Assembly (NCBI GenBank): GCA_026874595.1
Contig: CM049321.1
Span: 22,678,979-22,742,978 of the forward strand
Direction of reading: 5' to 3'
Source of the DNA: Sipunculus nudus
Taxonomy: Eukaryota > Annelida > Sipuncula > Golfingiida > Sipunculidae
Length of the DNA: 64,000 nt
Shown here: positions 35,215 to 47,869 of the stretch, in pieces
Numbering within the stretch: the first letter of the stretch is position 1
Layout of the letters: the number at the start of each line of letters is the position of its first letter
Position numbers and translations under genes: made by a program
Notes under the pieces: model-generated
Told to the model about the DNA's origin: nothing
The model's database searches: none
Seen by the model: the letters and a program-made list of their open reading frames with translations, nothing else

Positions 35215-37280
35215 TTTTTCCCTGTAAGAATGCTCTGATCTGAGGGGGTGCGCCCTCCCCCTACCCCACCCCCTGGAGGCTACGGCACTGGTAATGATAA
35301 TGATGATGACAGTTCCACATTTTGCAGCATGTGGAGGGCTGGACTGTTGCTGCTCGTAGGTTGTGTCTTCGGCAATGAATCAGGGCCTCCGCCCCAGGCC
35401 TGTCTGACCTTGTCACCTGACCACCCGATAAAGATTCACAAATTTTAAAGAAACAAAGTTTAAGCCAAACCTGAATATCTTCGGATAGTTTGCCTGTTTA
35501 ACAGCAAGAAACAGCAGCACATTTGTTGAAACCCGTTAGTTTCTTAGTTCCTTTAGTTTCCTTTATAAAGAGCAGTAAATCATACTTAAATCGAATAATC
35601 TTGAAAACTGTGATCCTGGATGCAAAAAGTACAGCATATTCTGACCACTTAGAGCTCTACGGGTGCCTTGCCATGCGAGGGTACCGCAAGAAAAATCCAA
35701 CTAGTACTATTATCTCCATTCCATACCTGCGACCCTGAAAGCGGATTTTTGAGCTCGAAACAGTTCGAGGTTTCATGCTGATGCAATTTTTGCAGTCTTG
35801 CGACCAAGACAAAGGGAATCTTTTATTGGGCTTTGTCATAAGCCCTTCTGGGTTTGACCCTTCCTTTTCTTAAATTCTGGTTTCATTCCTGCTTGGTGAA
35901 TAAATGTTTAAACTGAATATTGCATTAAGACATTATATTTTGAGACAGATTTATTAGGAGTGCATGTGTTTATTGTAAAAAATTGGTTGCACGCATTCGG
36001 GGAACCACACATAAGGAAAGGAGCTGTCCTCATACGGGTCCCCACACAGATCCCTCACAGATAAAAAATCTGCTTGTTCTGAAAGACACTTTTAGGACTC
36101 CACTACTGCTGCTTTCAGAATATATTTCACAGTGATTTTGTGCATTTAAAGAACTCTGACTTGTGCTCTAGGGGCCAAGACTTTGTCACAAATTATATAA
36201 AGATTTTGCACATGGGTGAACTACCAACAGAACATAAGACTATACAAAACAAGTACATAACAATCTTCATCAGGGGATAAACATAATTAAACGTTCAAAT
36301 AAGGACACTTGTAAACTCACATAAAATTTTCTCAAATATCCTTTTCAAATTTAGAGAAGATTTGTATTTGACTCGGACTTGGACTCTAGTTCCAAATGAC
36401 TCAAGACTCGGGTGGCCTGGACTCGAGACTTGAACGCAATGGTGTGGACTGTGCATATTTAAAGTTAATAAAGAATGATGCTTTTTTTAACAAAAAATCC
36501 AGTTATTAATAAAAAATGAAGCGTTTCATAAATGTTTCTATCATGTACACATTATTATGTCATGATTTTTAAGTTACTGAAATAAAGGTTTCTGTGTGTA
36601 TATAGCAGATTTTTAAAATGTCTCGGACCATTATTGTGTCCGTCAAAACAACGTTTTTTGGATACTATGTTTTTGACCGGGTTCCGCTGGCGCCAATTAT
36701 CGGGTCACATGTAAACTGGTGCCTTACCATTTTGCGTTGTCTTCCGACGTTTCCTCCCTGCAGTGCATCCAATTGTGCCTCTGTATTCACACATTAAACC
36801 ACATATCTTTAAACTCGTTTGACCGATAAGCCTGAAATTTAGCACCAGTGTAGCTTTTGGGTAGCTTTATATCATACAATACACTTGTGGCATTACCTGT
36901 AATTTTGCATGCGTATACATCCTGGATATCTTTCTTGATCTTATGACAGGTGGCGCCACCTACATTCACATTCACGCTGCAGACATCCATTCTAAAAATT
37001 TAGCACTGATTTGACGTATCTTCCTGAAATTTTACATGAGTTTAGATTTTCACATAGATCTTTATCATACGCGAAACTGGTGGCACCACCTGAAACCATT
37101 TTTGCACAGCGTCCATCTGTTTTTCTGCTGTGGGACAAAACCACTCCTATCACGGCAATGGTTTGACTTGTCTTCCTGAAATTTTGCGTATGCATACACC
37201 ATGTATAGCTTGTCTGATTTAGTGGCAGGAGGCGCCATTCCTACAAACACATTTCCCTGCAGACATCAATGCCAATATCT
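35215..37280 (+). repeat. Segmental duplication block D (matches 26985-29000)
   Basis: Its content parallels block C, including the minus-strand SVNVNVGGATCHKIKK frame at 36787-36990 and the repeated CCTGAAATTTTGCATG / GGTGGCGCCACCT phrases. The region 36830-37280 contains about three imperfect internal units built from those phrases. Confidence 0.82.
35329..35448 (+). pseudogene. Truncated Reeler exon 1, copy D
   Basis: The acceptor (TTTTGCAG) and ATG are intact, and the signal peptide and QACLTLSPDHP motif are readable. The frame then leaves the Reeler sequence at the same point as copy C and stops at 35446-35448. The rest of the exon and exons 2-4 are absent nearby. It could at most encode a signal peptide with a short tail, so I treat it as a pseudogene. 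Confidence 0.82.
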
Positions 37281-37289
37281 TAGGACTGG

Positions 37290-38035
37290 TTTGAAGTATA
37301 GGCCTTAAATTTTGTATGACTATAGATCTTACATAGATCTACAGCTTAATATACAAATTTAGTTGCCGAACTAACAATTATTTTTCAAGGTGTCCATCTA
37401 TTCATCTGCCTAGATATTTTGTATAATTACTTTCACCTAAAGTTTACCGAGTAATAATGACGGGTCTTTGACCTTCGTTTGAATCGACATCCGTTAAAGC
37501 ATGCGCAAACTATTTTTTTTTACATTTAGAAAGTTCTATTCTATTATCCATCATATCCCCCCTAGCTTCATTCAGTCGCATGTGGAACATGCATGCATTT
37601 TGTGACTTCGGGAGTTATATTTATATGTACATAGTGTGCAAGTAGTGTGTGAAGCACATCTTTTTTTCATAAAAAGGTGGGGAATAATCGCCGATTCTGC
37701 TCTTTTTTGCTCTTTAATTCTATAGTAGGCTAATCTTTCTTTTACTCAGGGCACTTGATCTTTTTTCGTTAATATATACCTTTTGTAGGCCTGTAAGGAA
37801 TGTTTGATACTCGTAGCGCCACCTATATTAAAAGCGTTTTAGGATAAAGGTTGTATGGGTGATTTAGAAGCTGTCCATCGTCATTCTCATGTGTTTTAAT
37901 TAGTGAAGTATGAATTAATTTATAATATTAATGATTTATCCTTTTCCTTCATAATCGATCGAATTAGCTTTGTTTGCATAATCGATCACAAAAAATGTAT
38001 GTGTACACATGCAAAGAAGTCATATTATCAAGAAA
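37290..38035. other. No gene recognised
   Basis: AT-rich sequence with homopolymers. No domain-bearing frame or relative elsewhere in the window was noticed. Confidence 0.45.
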
Positions 38036-38044
38036 GAAAATCAC

Positions 38045-38290
38045 CAGCTTCTATGGCTCAGGGGTAGATCACAGGAATCAAAGCCGGGAGATCGTTAGTT
38101 CCAGTCTCAGTCGGCCCCCACCCAGGGTGGGCGTTCTGCAGGCTAAATGGGGAGACTGTGCCCATCAGTCGTTTTCCACTCACAAATGAGAGCGCCTTTC
38201 GTGTGTTCCTCGGTGTTATGACACGAATAATGAAGATACACCCAGGGCCAGCAGGAGTGGTATACCGAATCTGGTTGACACCAGTAAAAT
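38045..38290 (+). mobile_element. tRNA-derived SINE, plus orientation
   Basis: An A-box-like TGGCTCAGGGGTAGA (38053-38069) and a degenerate B-box GTTAGTTCCAGTCTC (38094-38108) are tRNA-spaced. The body (GTCGGCCCCCACCCAGGGTG) matches the minus-strand copy at 42380-42680. The B-box has lost the central CG of the consensus. Confidence 0.7.
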
Positions 38291-38299
38291 CGGATATAA

Positions 38300-39185
38300 G
38301 CCCCTGTCATGTAGTCCGAAACTGGAATTGAATTCTGCAGATGTACAGAATACCTCCACAAAAAAGTTAAAAAAAACAACAAATAATCTGTCGTCGATAT
38401 AGAAAGATAAATGCGGGACAGAACGTAATAAGTGGCATTGAAAACAGACTCCTCAGCACTGAAGTGTCCACAACCAGGCCGTCACATAAACATTTGGTGT
38501 GATATACAGGTCAAACTGGGTTTATTCAATCAATATTTTAGTTATAGTTCTGTAGATTTCACTCAAATATAATAGATTAACACTAGATCTATATGTTGTA
38601 TGAAAATATATTTTTTTCTCCAATGATGTCTCAGATTTGTATTTGTTCTTTATTTTCGAAAAATAGGTTTCATCATTGACATAATAAACTATTATGAATC
38701 TTGCAACAGTGATTATCAAACCAAATAACAGAGTAATACAAGTACAATTTCCATGTTTTACATGTTAGTACCATATAAATATGTCAAGGTTCATTTAGTT
38801 TTAGAATTTTCATGACTTTTAGATATTAAGAAAACTCAAATTTCCAGTATACAATTTTGTATCCTGTAGTTACATCGTTACATTTATATAAAACTTTCTG
38901 CTTCCCAGTTCATGTATTTACGTTTGTGTGTTTACCACTGGACATTCAATTATTTCAATCATTATCATTTTCAAAAATTAATACGTTTGTCTAAAAGAAC
39001 GTCACAGATCGAATGGTGAAATCATTACAAACTATGAAGTTGCATATTATGTTCACATTTCATACTCTATTCACGTAAAATTGAAACAAATATAACATAT
39101 TATATACACACGAAGACAAAAGGGTCACCCGCCTAGCTAAAGATAGCAAAATGATTGAGTCATTGAATTATATACATCACTACTT
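38300..39185. other. No gene recognised
   Basis: AT-rich. The phrase CACTCAAATATAATAG near 38560 is shared with 43215, so part of this belongs to the repeat seen at 42-44 kb. Confidence 0.45.
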
Positions 39186-39189
39186 GTTT

Positions 39190-39960
39190 AGTATATTTGG
39201 AGGAATTCGTTTCCATTTTATTTCATGTATAGTACTTTGTATCTTTTTTACCGCCACTTTGCGTTCAAGATATTCAAGTCTTGTCAGTTTTGTCACATAC
39301 TAATCCAATGAAAGAGGTGCCAGATTATTCCTATAACTTAAGACCATGACCTTGTAGACCAAAATTAACATATTTACAAGGGCAGCATATTCTGATTTTT
39401 CTGCCCGAGTGTATAGAAGCTTAGGGCCGGGACTTGGCATAAACGATAAATAGATTCATTTTCAATAAAACAATAAGAACATCTGTTTGTGTCTGTTATC
39501 CTCCATCTAAATAGATTTTCGTTACCAGCAAGGATGTTATGCAGAATTCTAAACTGAAACTGCCTTAGATGCATTCCCAGAGTGTTCTTGTAAACGTTAT
39601 TAATTGCTCGTTTCAAGTTGAAGTCTTTTTAACGGTTTGGTAACTTTATTTTGAAGATTGGTTCAGAAGTTTTACATGATATTATTTTGACGTAGACACT
39701 CCTGAATGTGATTTTGTCCAACTCTAGGACTACGTCAATGTAAAATTTCAGGATCCAAGTTACCTCTGATACTTTTCAATCCTCCAACGCGTTTTAAATA
39801 AAGATTAGGTATAATTGCATACTTTCTCGTGTCACCTCTTGTAAAAATACAATACTCCGATTTCGATTATGATCAAGCAACCAATGAAAAATCTACCTCC
39901 TTTTTCTGTACCGACATAGACCACTTACATTTAAGGTTAATGACTGAAAAACCAGTCATG
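39190..39960 (-). mobile_element. LINE fragment with internal deletion
   Basis: On the minus strand the N-terminal end of the ORF2 endonuclease (CRYRKRR and an FLQE phrase, about 39940-39790) is followed directly by the C-terminal region (HLRQFQFRILHNIL, NRCSYCFIENES, about 39616-39440). LTRLEYLERKVAV then follows near 39290. The reverse transcriptase is missing. It belongs to the same broad type as the other two LINEs. Confidence 0.8.
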
Positions 39961-39964
39961 ATAT

Positions 39965-40650
39965 TATTATCTCTATTAAAAGCTTAAATTTAAGCACAAT
40001 ATTTTGCATTATAGTACTCGTATAAAGTTTATAAAGTGCAGTTTCACAAAAATCTACAAATGTATGTACCTTTGTCAGAAATTCTCTCAATTCATATAGT
40101 ATAAATATATCAGTCATAATGCTAAATAAAATGTTCAGAAATATACTGAACGAATAGAAGACGCTGGATATTGATCGAGATAGTGTGAAATTAGAATTTG
40201 AATGAGCTTAATAAGTTAGACAATACTTTTTGAGGTAAAGACTGAGTTACCCAAAATCCAAAATAATGAAGAAAATGAACAATTTGGTGCACCTTTTGGT
40301 GGACTGGCTCCGGCATTCCACGAGTTTGTCCTTCAGATAATTTTTGGAGAGAACCTGAATACTTGTGCATAAATAAAATAATTTATCAACAATGGCAAAT
40401 GATGTTTGCCATCTATTTTTTTTACTGCAGACACATCCATACAAGTAAATATACACATAAAAACATATACATATACACAAATATACATATACATAAATGT
40501 TGATTCAGATAGAATTGTGCATATGTTTAGATTACTGTTGAATATTATCATGACTTTACACCATTAAATTCACAATAACAGAAATATAATGCGTCAGTCA
40601 ATACAAAAAAATAGGCCTATTTATATGAGAGGACATAATGCTGTTTAAAA
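39965..40650. other. No gene recognised
   Basis: AT-rich with an ACATATAC-type simple repeat near 40445-40500. No conserved feature was identified. Confidence 0.4.
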
Positions 40651-40651
40651 G

Positions 40652-40810
40652 AGCAGTGGAACCTATCTGAACGACCACCCGTCTAACGAAAAAAAGTTCA
40701 CCAAGACCAGTCACGAGCGGGCCGAAAGCTCCCTCACCGGCCCCGAGCAACCTGCCAAAGACCGTCACTAAACGCGAAAATCAACCCCACAGCTTGTCTC
40801 TCATACAGGC
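40652..40810 (+). mobile_element. Pogo-like terminal fragment, second copy (tentative)
   Basis: CAGTGGAACCTATCTGAACG followed by ACCACCCGTCTAACG resembles 22935-22990. The following GC-richer stretch (about 40690-40800) shows no gene. Confidence 0.4.
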
Positions 40811-41079
40811 CTCACTGCAAATATAAATATATATAAATATACAGATCCATATAAACACAACTACACTTATATATGGTCACGAGATATCATTTGGTTGCAT
40901 ATCACATGCGATTTCAGTAATTGGATGACAGTTGCGGACCACCACCTATTGTTTCACAGTAACTAAGGTGGGGGGTTCTGGCGCTCTCAAACGATTTGTA
41001 TACCCTGCGCGACCTCTTACGAACACAACACCGTCTATTGTCCAGCAATCGTTAATCAGATTGTCCCTTTTTATTTGAA

Positions 41080-41780
41080 AGCGGTTTTAAGCATGGTCTA
41101 ACGTGTTCGCGTTCAATCCTCATTTACAGATACTCCTTTTGCTGTCTCACCTGCTAGTTTGAGTTTGGATTTATTTTTCATGACTGATTCCATTGTCTTG
41201 TGAGACAAGAATTTAAAAAAGATTTGTCTGGGCTTTCCTTGCGGTTCTGGACGTCCCACACTGTTAGAACGTTCAACATCATTTTCGCTCATGTTAAGTC
41301 ACATTTAATCATTAGCCATTTTCAGAACCATACTGTCTGTATTTTCTCCTCTCTATTCTAGCCATGTATGTATTATTCGAACTGAGTTCCTTCTTGAATA
41401 TTGCTGTTGTGTGTCCAGCTCTTCGTAGATACAGATACAGTGTCCTCCAATTGAACAACCCGCTCATTGAGCTCATCAATTTTCTGCTCTACACATTTAG
41501 TTGTTGTTGTACTGAAGCATCAATAATACTTTTAAAAACACTTTGTACTGACTCAGTAGTTAGTGCCTTCGTGAAAAACAGTGTAAATTTGTAAGAGTCT
41601 TCAACGAGTACAGGGGCATTATCATCTCTGAAGTCCAGGCTGGCCAGTGGATAGTCATCAGAAGAGTCGCACGTCGATCTATTCATATTGCTATTTGTGT
41701 TTTGGCATTTAATGGACACTTTTTTCTGAAGAGTCCCCTTTTCTTATCACTTTTTATGTTTTGAAGACATTACACCATAC
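41080..41780 (-). pseudogene. LINE ORF1 relic (coiled coil plus RNA-binding domain)
   Basis: On the minus strand an acidic N-terminus (about 41719-41489) leads, through frameshifts, into a coiled coil (KIDELNERVVQLED) and ELDTQQQYSRRNSVRI. ENDVERSNSVGRPEPQGKPR and a KFLSHKTMESVMKNKSKLKL phrase follow. The QYSRRNSVRI and V-R-P...GKPRQI phrases are characteristic of LINE ORF1 RNA-binding regions. At least two frameshifts are needed. It looks like a different family from the LINE at 54 kb. Confidence 0.75.
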
Positions 41781-42059
41781 ATAAACACTTATGTGAGATA
41801 GTAACCAGGGTTTGTTTACATTAAGGATCCTTTACCACTGGTGTTGTCAAGGAAAGACTTACTGATCGGAGTTTATGAATTAAATGTATGGTGAAATACT
41901 TAAAATATTTTACACAAACTGACACATGTTAACTTTTGTTCCTTACTCTGTAGTTTTAAACCGCACAAGGTAATCTTAGTGAATGTATTTAATGACAATT
42001 GATACTATTTACCGGAGCAAGTCCTACCTGCGTGCTACACGTCCAGCGCCATCTAGGTA

Positions 42060-42960
42060 TAGTTGATTTACAACAAATTCCTACTTCCAGTTTTAACACT
42101 AGATTTATCTGTTATACGAAACTAACAACTTCATCCTAATTTTTTTATACAATATGTTTTAAGATTTATTTTAGAACATACAATTTGTCTTACTTTGTAT
42201 TTTAGAATTGATTCAAAGCAAGGTAGTGATGTATTATATATCAGATTAATTTCTTAGTTATCCCTCGAATGTTGCGCCAATGCAAGCCTTTTATAAATAT
42301 TTTTTTTTGGTTGAGGTAACCGCTTCAATCTTTTTTAATGAATTTTTTTTTTCATTCCGATTTCGGACAACGTGAGTTTCACACGCTTCCTCTCATTTGA
42401 TACCCTGGCTTTAACCAGGCCCAGTGACTACTGCACCTGCGGGCCCCGGATGCGTAATCGTCCCTATTGCCAGGTCATATAACCGAGGAACCCCCGAATG
42501 AAACACGGCCGTCGGGGCACGACCTTCCTATTGAGCATTCAGAGCGCTCACCCTGAGTGGGGGCCGACCGTGAAAAATCTCACCGCTTCGGCCGAGATTC
42601 GAACTAATGACTTACCAGCTTTAGGTCCGTTCCTCTAACCCTAAGCCACAGAAGCCGGTGAAACCAAAGACACTGCTGTGAGCGACCCAACGTCGGCACG
42701 TCTTAGGGCCGACATCTGTGGTAGAGTGTGTACAAACATAGATTATGTGGATGGCTCCATATTCGCGAGGTTAGAAATTAATATTCGCGAATTAAACTTT
42801 TTCAGTATTTCGCGAGGATTCATTTTTTTGCAAATCCACCATACAATAACATTCGTTTCTTAAGTATATCAAAACCTGTATATAGTTAATTTATCTTGAA
42901 ACGATGGGAATTAAACCGTGGGAACATCAAACGATTGGTATTTCTTCATTGCTGGTATAA
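42060..42960 (+). repeat. Tandem duplication, left copy (~1.2-kb step)
   Basis: It aligns with 43290-44100. Shared phrases include CCAGTTTTAACA, GCGCCAATGCAAGCCTTTT, TCGGACAA and ATATTCGCGAGGTTAGA. Each copy contains a SINE-like middle part. Confidence 0.8.
42380..42690 (-). mobile_element. tRNA-derived SINE, minus orientation
   Basis: On the minus strand the A-box-like TGGCTTAGGGTTAGAGG (about 42636-42655) and B-box AGTTCGAATCTCG (about 42594-42611) are well preserved. The body shares GGTCGGCCCCCACTCAGGGTG with the plus-strand copy at 38.1 kb. It was duplicated with its flanks into the next block. Confidence 0.75.
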
Positions 42961-43289
42961 AGATGTTATAAAAGGCTTATATTACATACAATATCAATGT
43001 TTGATTTACAGAAAACACAGAAACATTTATTATAAGGCCTGCATGCATTCAAATCGATTCTGCTTTACCGTTTCTACCTAGGACGTGCACGTCTACCTAT
43101 ACTATCATTGAACAGAACTCATTAGCTTGTACTGCCACCTTATCGTCTTCAAAAGTCGATTGGCACTATTAAGATTGGTCTTTATTAGAACCACGGACGG
43201 TTCTGTACAGCAGATTTCACTCAAATATAATAGGTCACTGGTACTTAAATTAAGCGATTGATAATCGACAATTTTTCTATTAGTCATCG

Positions 43290-44100
43290 AACATGATTTT
43301 ACAACACATTCCTACTACCAGTTTTAACAACAGATTTATGTGTTGTATGAAACTAGTAACCCCAATTTAATTTTGTATATATAATATTTTTCAAGATTTA
43401 TTTTAGAACTTACAAAATGACAGTGTTAACTCTGCACCCAAATGTAAGAGTTTGTATTTTATAATTGATTCAGAACAAAGTAATGATATATTAAATATCA
43501 GAATTATTTCTTTGTATATTACGCCAATGCAAGCCTTTTTTACATATTTTTGTTTGTTGTGGTAATCGCAACAATTATTCTTAATGCAAATTTCCATTCC
43601 GGTTTCGGACAAGGTGACAGGGCAGTATCACAAGCTTCCTCTGATTTTATATCCTGGCTTTTACCAGGCTTTGTTTCTCCTGCACCTACGGGCCCAGGAT
43701 GCGTAACTGTCCCTTCTGTTGAGTCATATAAGAACAGGGGAACCCCGATAGGCGCACTCGTTTGTGAGTGAAACACGGCCGTGGGGGCACCACCTTCCCA
43801 TTTGGGTCTTATGCTCTACCCCTGGGCCTCAGACGCCGTTGACACCTAAGACATTGATGTGAGCAACCTAACGTCCGCACGTCGTAGGGTCGACATTTTG
43901 CCTGAGGGTACAAACATACATAATGTGGATGGCTTCATATTCGCGAGGTTAAATATTAATATTCGAGATTTAAACGTTTCCAGTTTTACGCGAGGGTTCA
44001 GTTTTCGCAATTACACCATACAGAATTAAACCATGGAAACATCAAACGAGTAGTATTTATTAATTGCTGGCATAAATATATTATAAAAAGGCTTATATTA
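43290..44100 (+). repeat. Tandem duplication, right copy
   Basis: The SINE body is present at about 43640-43880, but the tRNA-like head is strongly degraded (no clear B-box). The flanks still align with 42060-42960. Confidence 0.78.
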
Positions 44101-44104
44101 GGCC

Positions 44105-45107
44105 AAAAAAAATAAAAGGTATGGTTTACAGGCACCGCCCGCGTCAATTTTAAACCCCAGCATCAATTTTTTTATTTTATTTATTTTTAATATAAACTTA
44201 CCAGTTTTGAGCTGAAGCCGCACGGACATTTTTTTCAAGATCATAAAATCATACAACCGAAAATTTATTCCTATTTACGAAATATTTTTCAGGCATGTCA
44301 ATACTTCCAATGATTTTTTTTTGTGATTACGAGTCACGAGGGCCTGCAGTCAGGTGCTGAAGCCTACTGGTGACCTTAATTAATTAGTTCTGGGCCGATG
44401 TTGTGGCGGGCCAAGGTGAGAAAACTACAGCAGCCACGCAGTGCAATAGGCTCAATATGCTCTAGGAAGCGACTGAGCAGTCTATCTAAGAGAACGTGTC
44501 TGTTATCAACCATATCCCGTTTTTACTCAAGCGTCGGCTATGGGCTAGGTTGTAAGCCAAACAACTGAGCTGTTTACTTGCATAAGCACTTGAGACATAT
44601 CACTCATACATCGCTTGTGCTAGAGCAGATTTAGGTGAGAGGCAAAGCATGCGCACCAGGCATTACAAATGAGCTGCTCATTCCCAAAAGCAATTGTGTC
44701 ATCTATACTTAAGCTCGCTGTTATTCAGTTGATTCATTATACCACTTTTACTGTCAAGAAGAACAAAACTGAAATACGATCGTCATTTGCCAGAAATATG
44801 GAGACAAAGCAGATAAAATGGACGGCGTTATGCTTTGTTGACAAGCTGCTGATAATCTTTGAACGGCTCCACCGTGGTGACATGCCTGTCATCATGCAGA
44901 TAATAACAAATTAGAGAATATTCTGATAGAACAAAGTCTGAAAGGTAATGTACAAATTAGGCTAGAGTATTCAATACGTTGAAACCTACGTCAATTACGT
45001 AGATAAAAAAACACGGTGACTCTCAGTAAAATGGCGTGTAATTAGTCATTAACTGTCGTAGGAACTTGCAGCTAGATCCCTGTCCATTTTACTGAATATT
45101 CGTTTCA

Positions 45108-45110
<3 letters not shown>
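44105..45110. other. No gene recognised
   Basis: The opening AAAAAAAATAAAAGGTATGG phrase recurs near 4756. The 81-codon frame at 44669-44914 has no recognisable domain. Confidence 0.4.
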
Positions 45111-45111
<1 letters not shown>

Positions 45112-45176
<65 letters not shown>

Positions 45177-45272
45177 TTATTTATTTTACATATATAAAAT
45201 ATATATTTGTATATTAGGAAATATATATATATTTATTTTACATATATAAAATATATATTTGTATATATGGAA

Positions 45273-45320
<48 letters not shown>
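45112..45320. repeat. (TA)n tracts with internal direct repeat
   Basis: TA runs at 45112-45171 and about 45271-45320 flank two copies of a TTTATTTTACATATATAAAATATATATTTGTATAT-type segment about 60 bases apart (45180 and 45233). Confidence 0.88.
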
Positions 45321-45324
<4 letters not shown>

Positions 45325-45516
45325 TCTTCCGAGCACACCTTCGCAAGTTCATACACTTGTGAATACGTATATTAATAAGCCCTTTGTTCGCATTTGTATA
45401 GAAAATATTCCTGCTGATACCGCTCTTTTGAATATTTTAATTCACTTCATTGATCAGTGAATATATTATTCAAATTCTTTTCATTTTCTATATCCTTCTT
45501 GACACGGACACACACA

Positions 45517-45599
<83 letters not shown>

Positions 45600-46420
45600 A
45601 TGAAAGAGAGGGGGGCAGAGACAGAGAACAACAGATACGACGACAGAGAGACAGAGCAGAAAAAAAGCCTAACTGCTGAAATGTGGTTCTTGCAGAGAGT
45701 TCCTCTTATCAAACACATACATAAATATATGTCTTATTTCTTTGTAATCAAGCACCTGTCGCTCCCAGGAGCGTACATGTGAAACCGAAATTTATCATAT
45801 ACACAACAGGTAAGTTTGTTAACTGGTCATTACATTTCCGGTCATGGCATTTTGTGACTGTTTCACTGTTCGGTTAAAGATCACCTAGCCATGTTTTCTT
45901 CTTCTTAAACGCACTAACTGTGCCTCTTTAAAGCAGTGTTAATAATTTCACAAAAGAAAAAATAAGAAATAACTGCTCTGCCAAATTAATATTAAGAATC
46001 ACGTTAATTGCAGGCAACGCTCTTCACGGTGTGGTGAAACAATGTAGTCGTACCAGGTTTTCTTTGCGTTAAACGCTGCTTTGTATAGGAAGATTCTAAT
46101 GTACATCACAGGGGTTGACATAATGTAAAGAATTATAATTATAATGGAACCGTGGTATCGTACTGTGCATTCAGCTCTACACACAAAAGTAAAAAGCTAG
46201 TGTAAACAGTAGTTTATTGAATCATCAATAAGGATCGGAAATCAGGGCATAGCCCTATATTAAAACTCTCCTAAGATACAAGATATATATTAACATGTTT
46301 CAAAAGATAAAAGTTAAAGAAGGAAAAGATGGCGCTTGAGTTGAGGTGGTCAGGGTCCCCATCCATATAGGTGCTCCTTCAGCAACGATAAAGATGATAT
46401 CTAGGAGAATTTTAATTATT
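45320..46420 (+). repeat. Paralogous block, copy B (matches 3430-4560)
   Basis: It opens with the CGAGCACACCTT segment shared with 29625. The TA-GA compound repeat (45520-45595) follows, then sequence aligned with 3430-4560 ending GCTCCTTCAGCAACGATAAAGA. Confidence 0.75.
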
Positions 46421-46429
46421 ATCTATTTA

Positions 46430-47865
46430 CTATAAGGCCCAAAGAATAGGAGAATTTCAGAAGAAATGGAGATGAAAAGCTAATGTCTATGAATATTTAA
46501 CTGGATGCAAGGTAAGATCCAGCCTATTTAACAAGGCTGCTTATTTAGTGGATGCAATGTTAGTCTCTTTCAAAAGAAGTTGGCAGGATTATGTCTAAAA
46601 GAGAAACAATTTTTTTTTTTGGCTATGGTATGCTCCCGGTCTTTATTTTCAGATCTGCATTTAGTATATGTGTTTCATCCTGTTGTAAATGTTGACGGAT
46701 TGTTCTATCATGCTATCTTTAACAGTAGGTGTGGTTGTGCATGCTCTTAGTTCTGATGCTTTAGTGAACCTACTAACTCTTAAAGCTGTTCTTTTGAACA
46801 CGCGACGCCATTTTTCGTCTGATTACACTCGGGTCTGGCACATGACCAAAAATCAGACAAACGACAGCGGGTGCCGCCTGTTTAAACTGTTGAACTGGAT
46901 GCACAATGCGACACCAGCTCTTGTTGTTCTGTTACTGGGCCCTGTGCCAGAAACCGCTGTTATCAGACCAAAGGTTAAACAAAGAAACACTGAGACGATG
47001 CCGTGTATAACTTCTGCAGGAGGAGCGTAAATTAGCTACAGGGCTTGGCTATACATAGTCCCAAGATACGACACGTATCACAATACTGAAATTACGATAC
47101 GATACACAATACTATACATATTGGTTGGGGTGCGCTATTTCATCGTTGTATTTCGGTATGCGTATCGCGATACCATTTTTAAGTTTAAGTATTTGTTTTA
47201 AATATTTTCAAACTTGTCTGAAACTGATTTTTTTGTTATAATTCTATATTTATTGTAAATAATTTGACGTCTTAATCGGTTGTAGTTAGTGAGAGGCTGC
47301 ATGGTAGGAAATGTCTAAGTAGACCAAGTGTTCTATTGGAGCTAGAGACATAGTTAACCATGGAAAAAGTGATAATAAATATTAATATAAGCCCTGTAAT
47401 CAATTACTCAATACTTAACTTAGAACTTCAGTTAAGACCTTGTCAAATTTGAAATATACTTATCTATATTTATACTTTTAATCTGTCATTATATTTAACG
47501 TGATATTGTTTATCTGGTAGAAATATAAAGACGCATATATACATTTTTAATTAACTCATTTAATCAACTTTTTCTTGGATCAATACATTTTCGTAGAATC
47601 CAATGTGTCAAATCGCGCTTTCGTGTCTTGTACATTAAATCATACATTTTACAAATATTGAATAATAATGAGCCGAATAAATATTTGACAGATATTTTGT
47701 ATTATTTTGTATTAATTGTATGACACATTGATGGAAATCTAACTTACACCATCAGTGGATCGACAATTATACATATTTTCTCCATATATACGCTGTAGAA
47801 ACAGAGGCTGAAATACTGTGCAATCCTAATCAGACAAATAAGCATAACGTTGTTAAGTGTATGTC
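46430..47865. other. Sequence absent from block A; no gene supported
   Basis: About 1.4 kb separates two segments that adjoin in block A (4560 and 4600), so it is an insertion here or a deletion there. A 113-codon frame (46689-47030) has no recognisable domain. A short ACGATAC-rich patch lies at about 47060-47110. Confidence 0.5.
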
Positions 47866-47869
47866 ACTG

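Noticed and set aside
46689-47030. 113-codon frame in the 1.4-kb insertion
   Set aside because: No recognisable domain, signal or splice context, and the opposite strand is equally uninformative.
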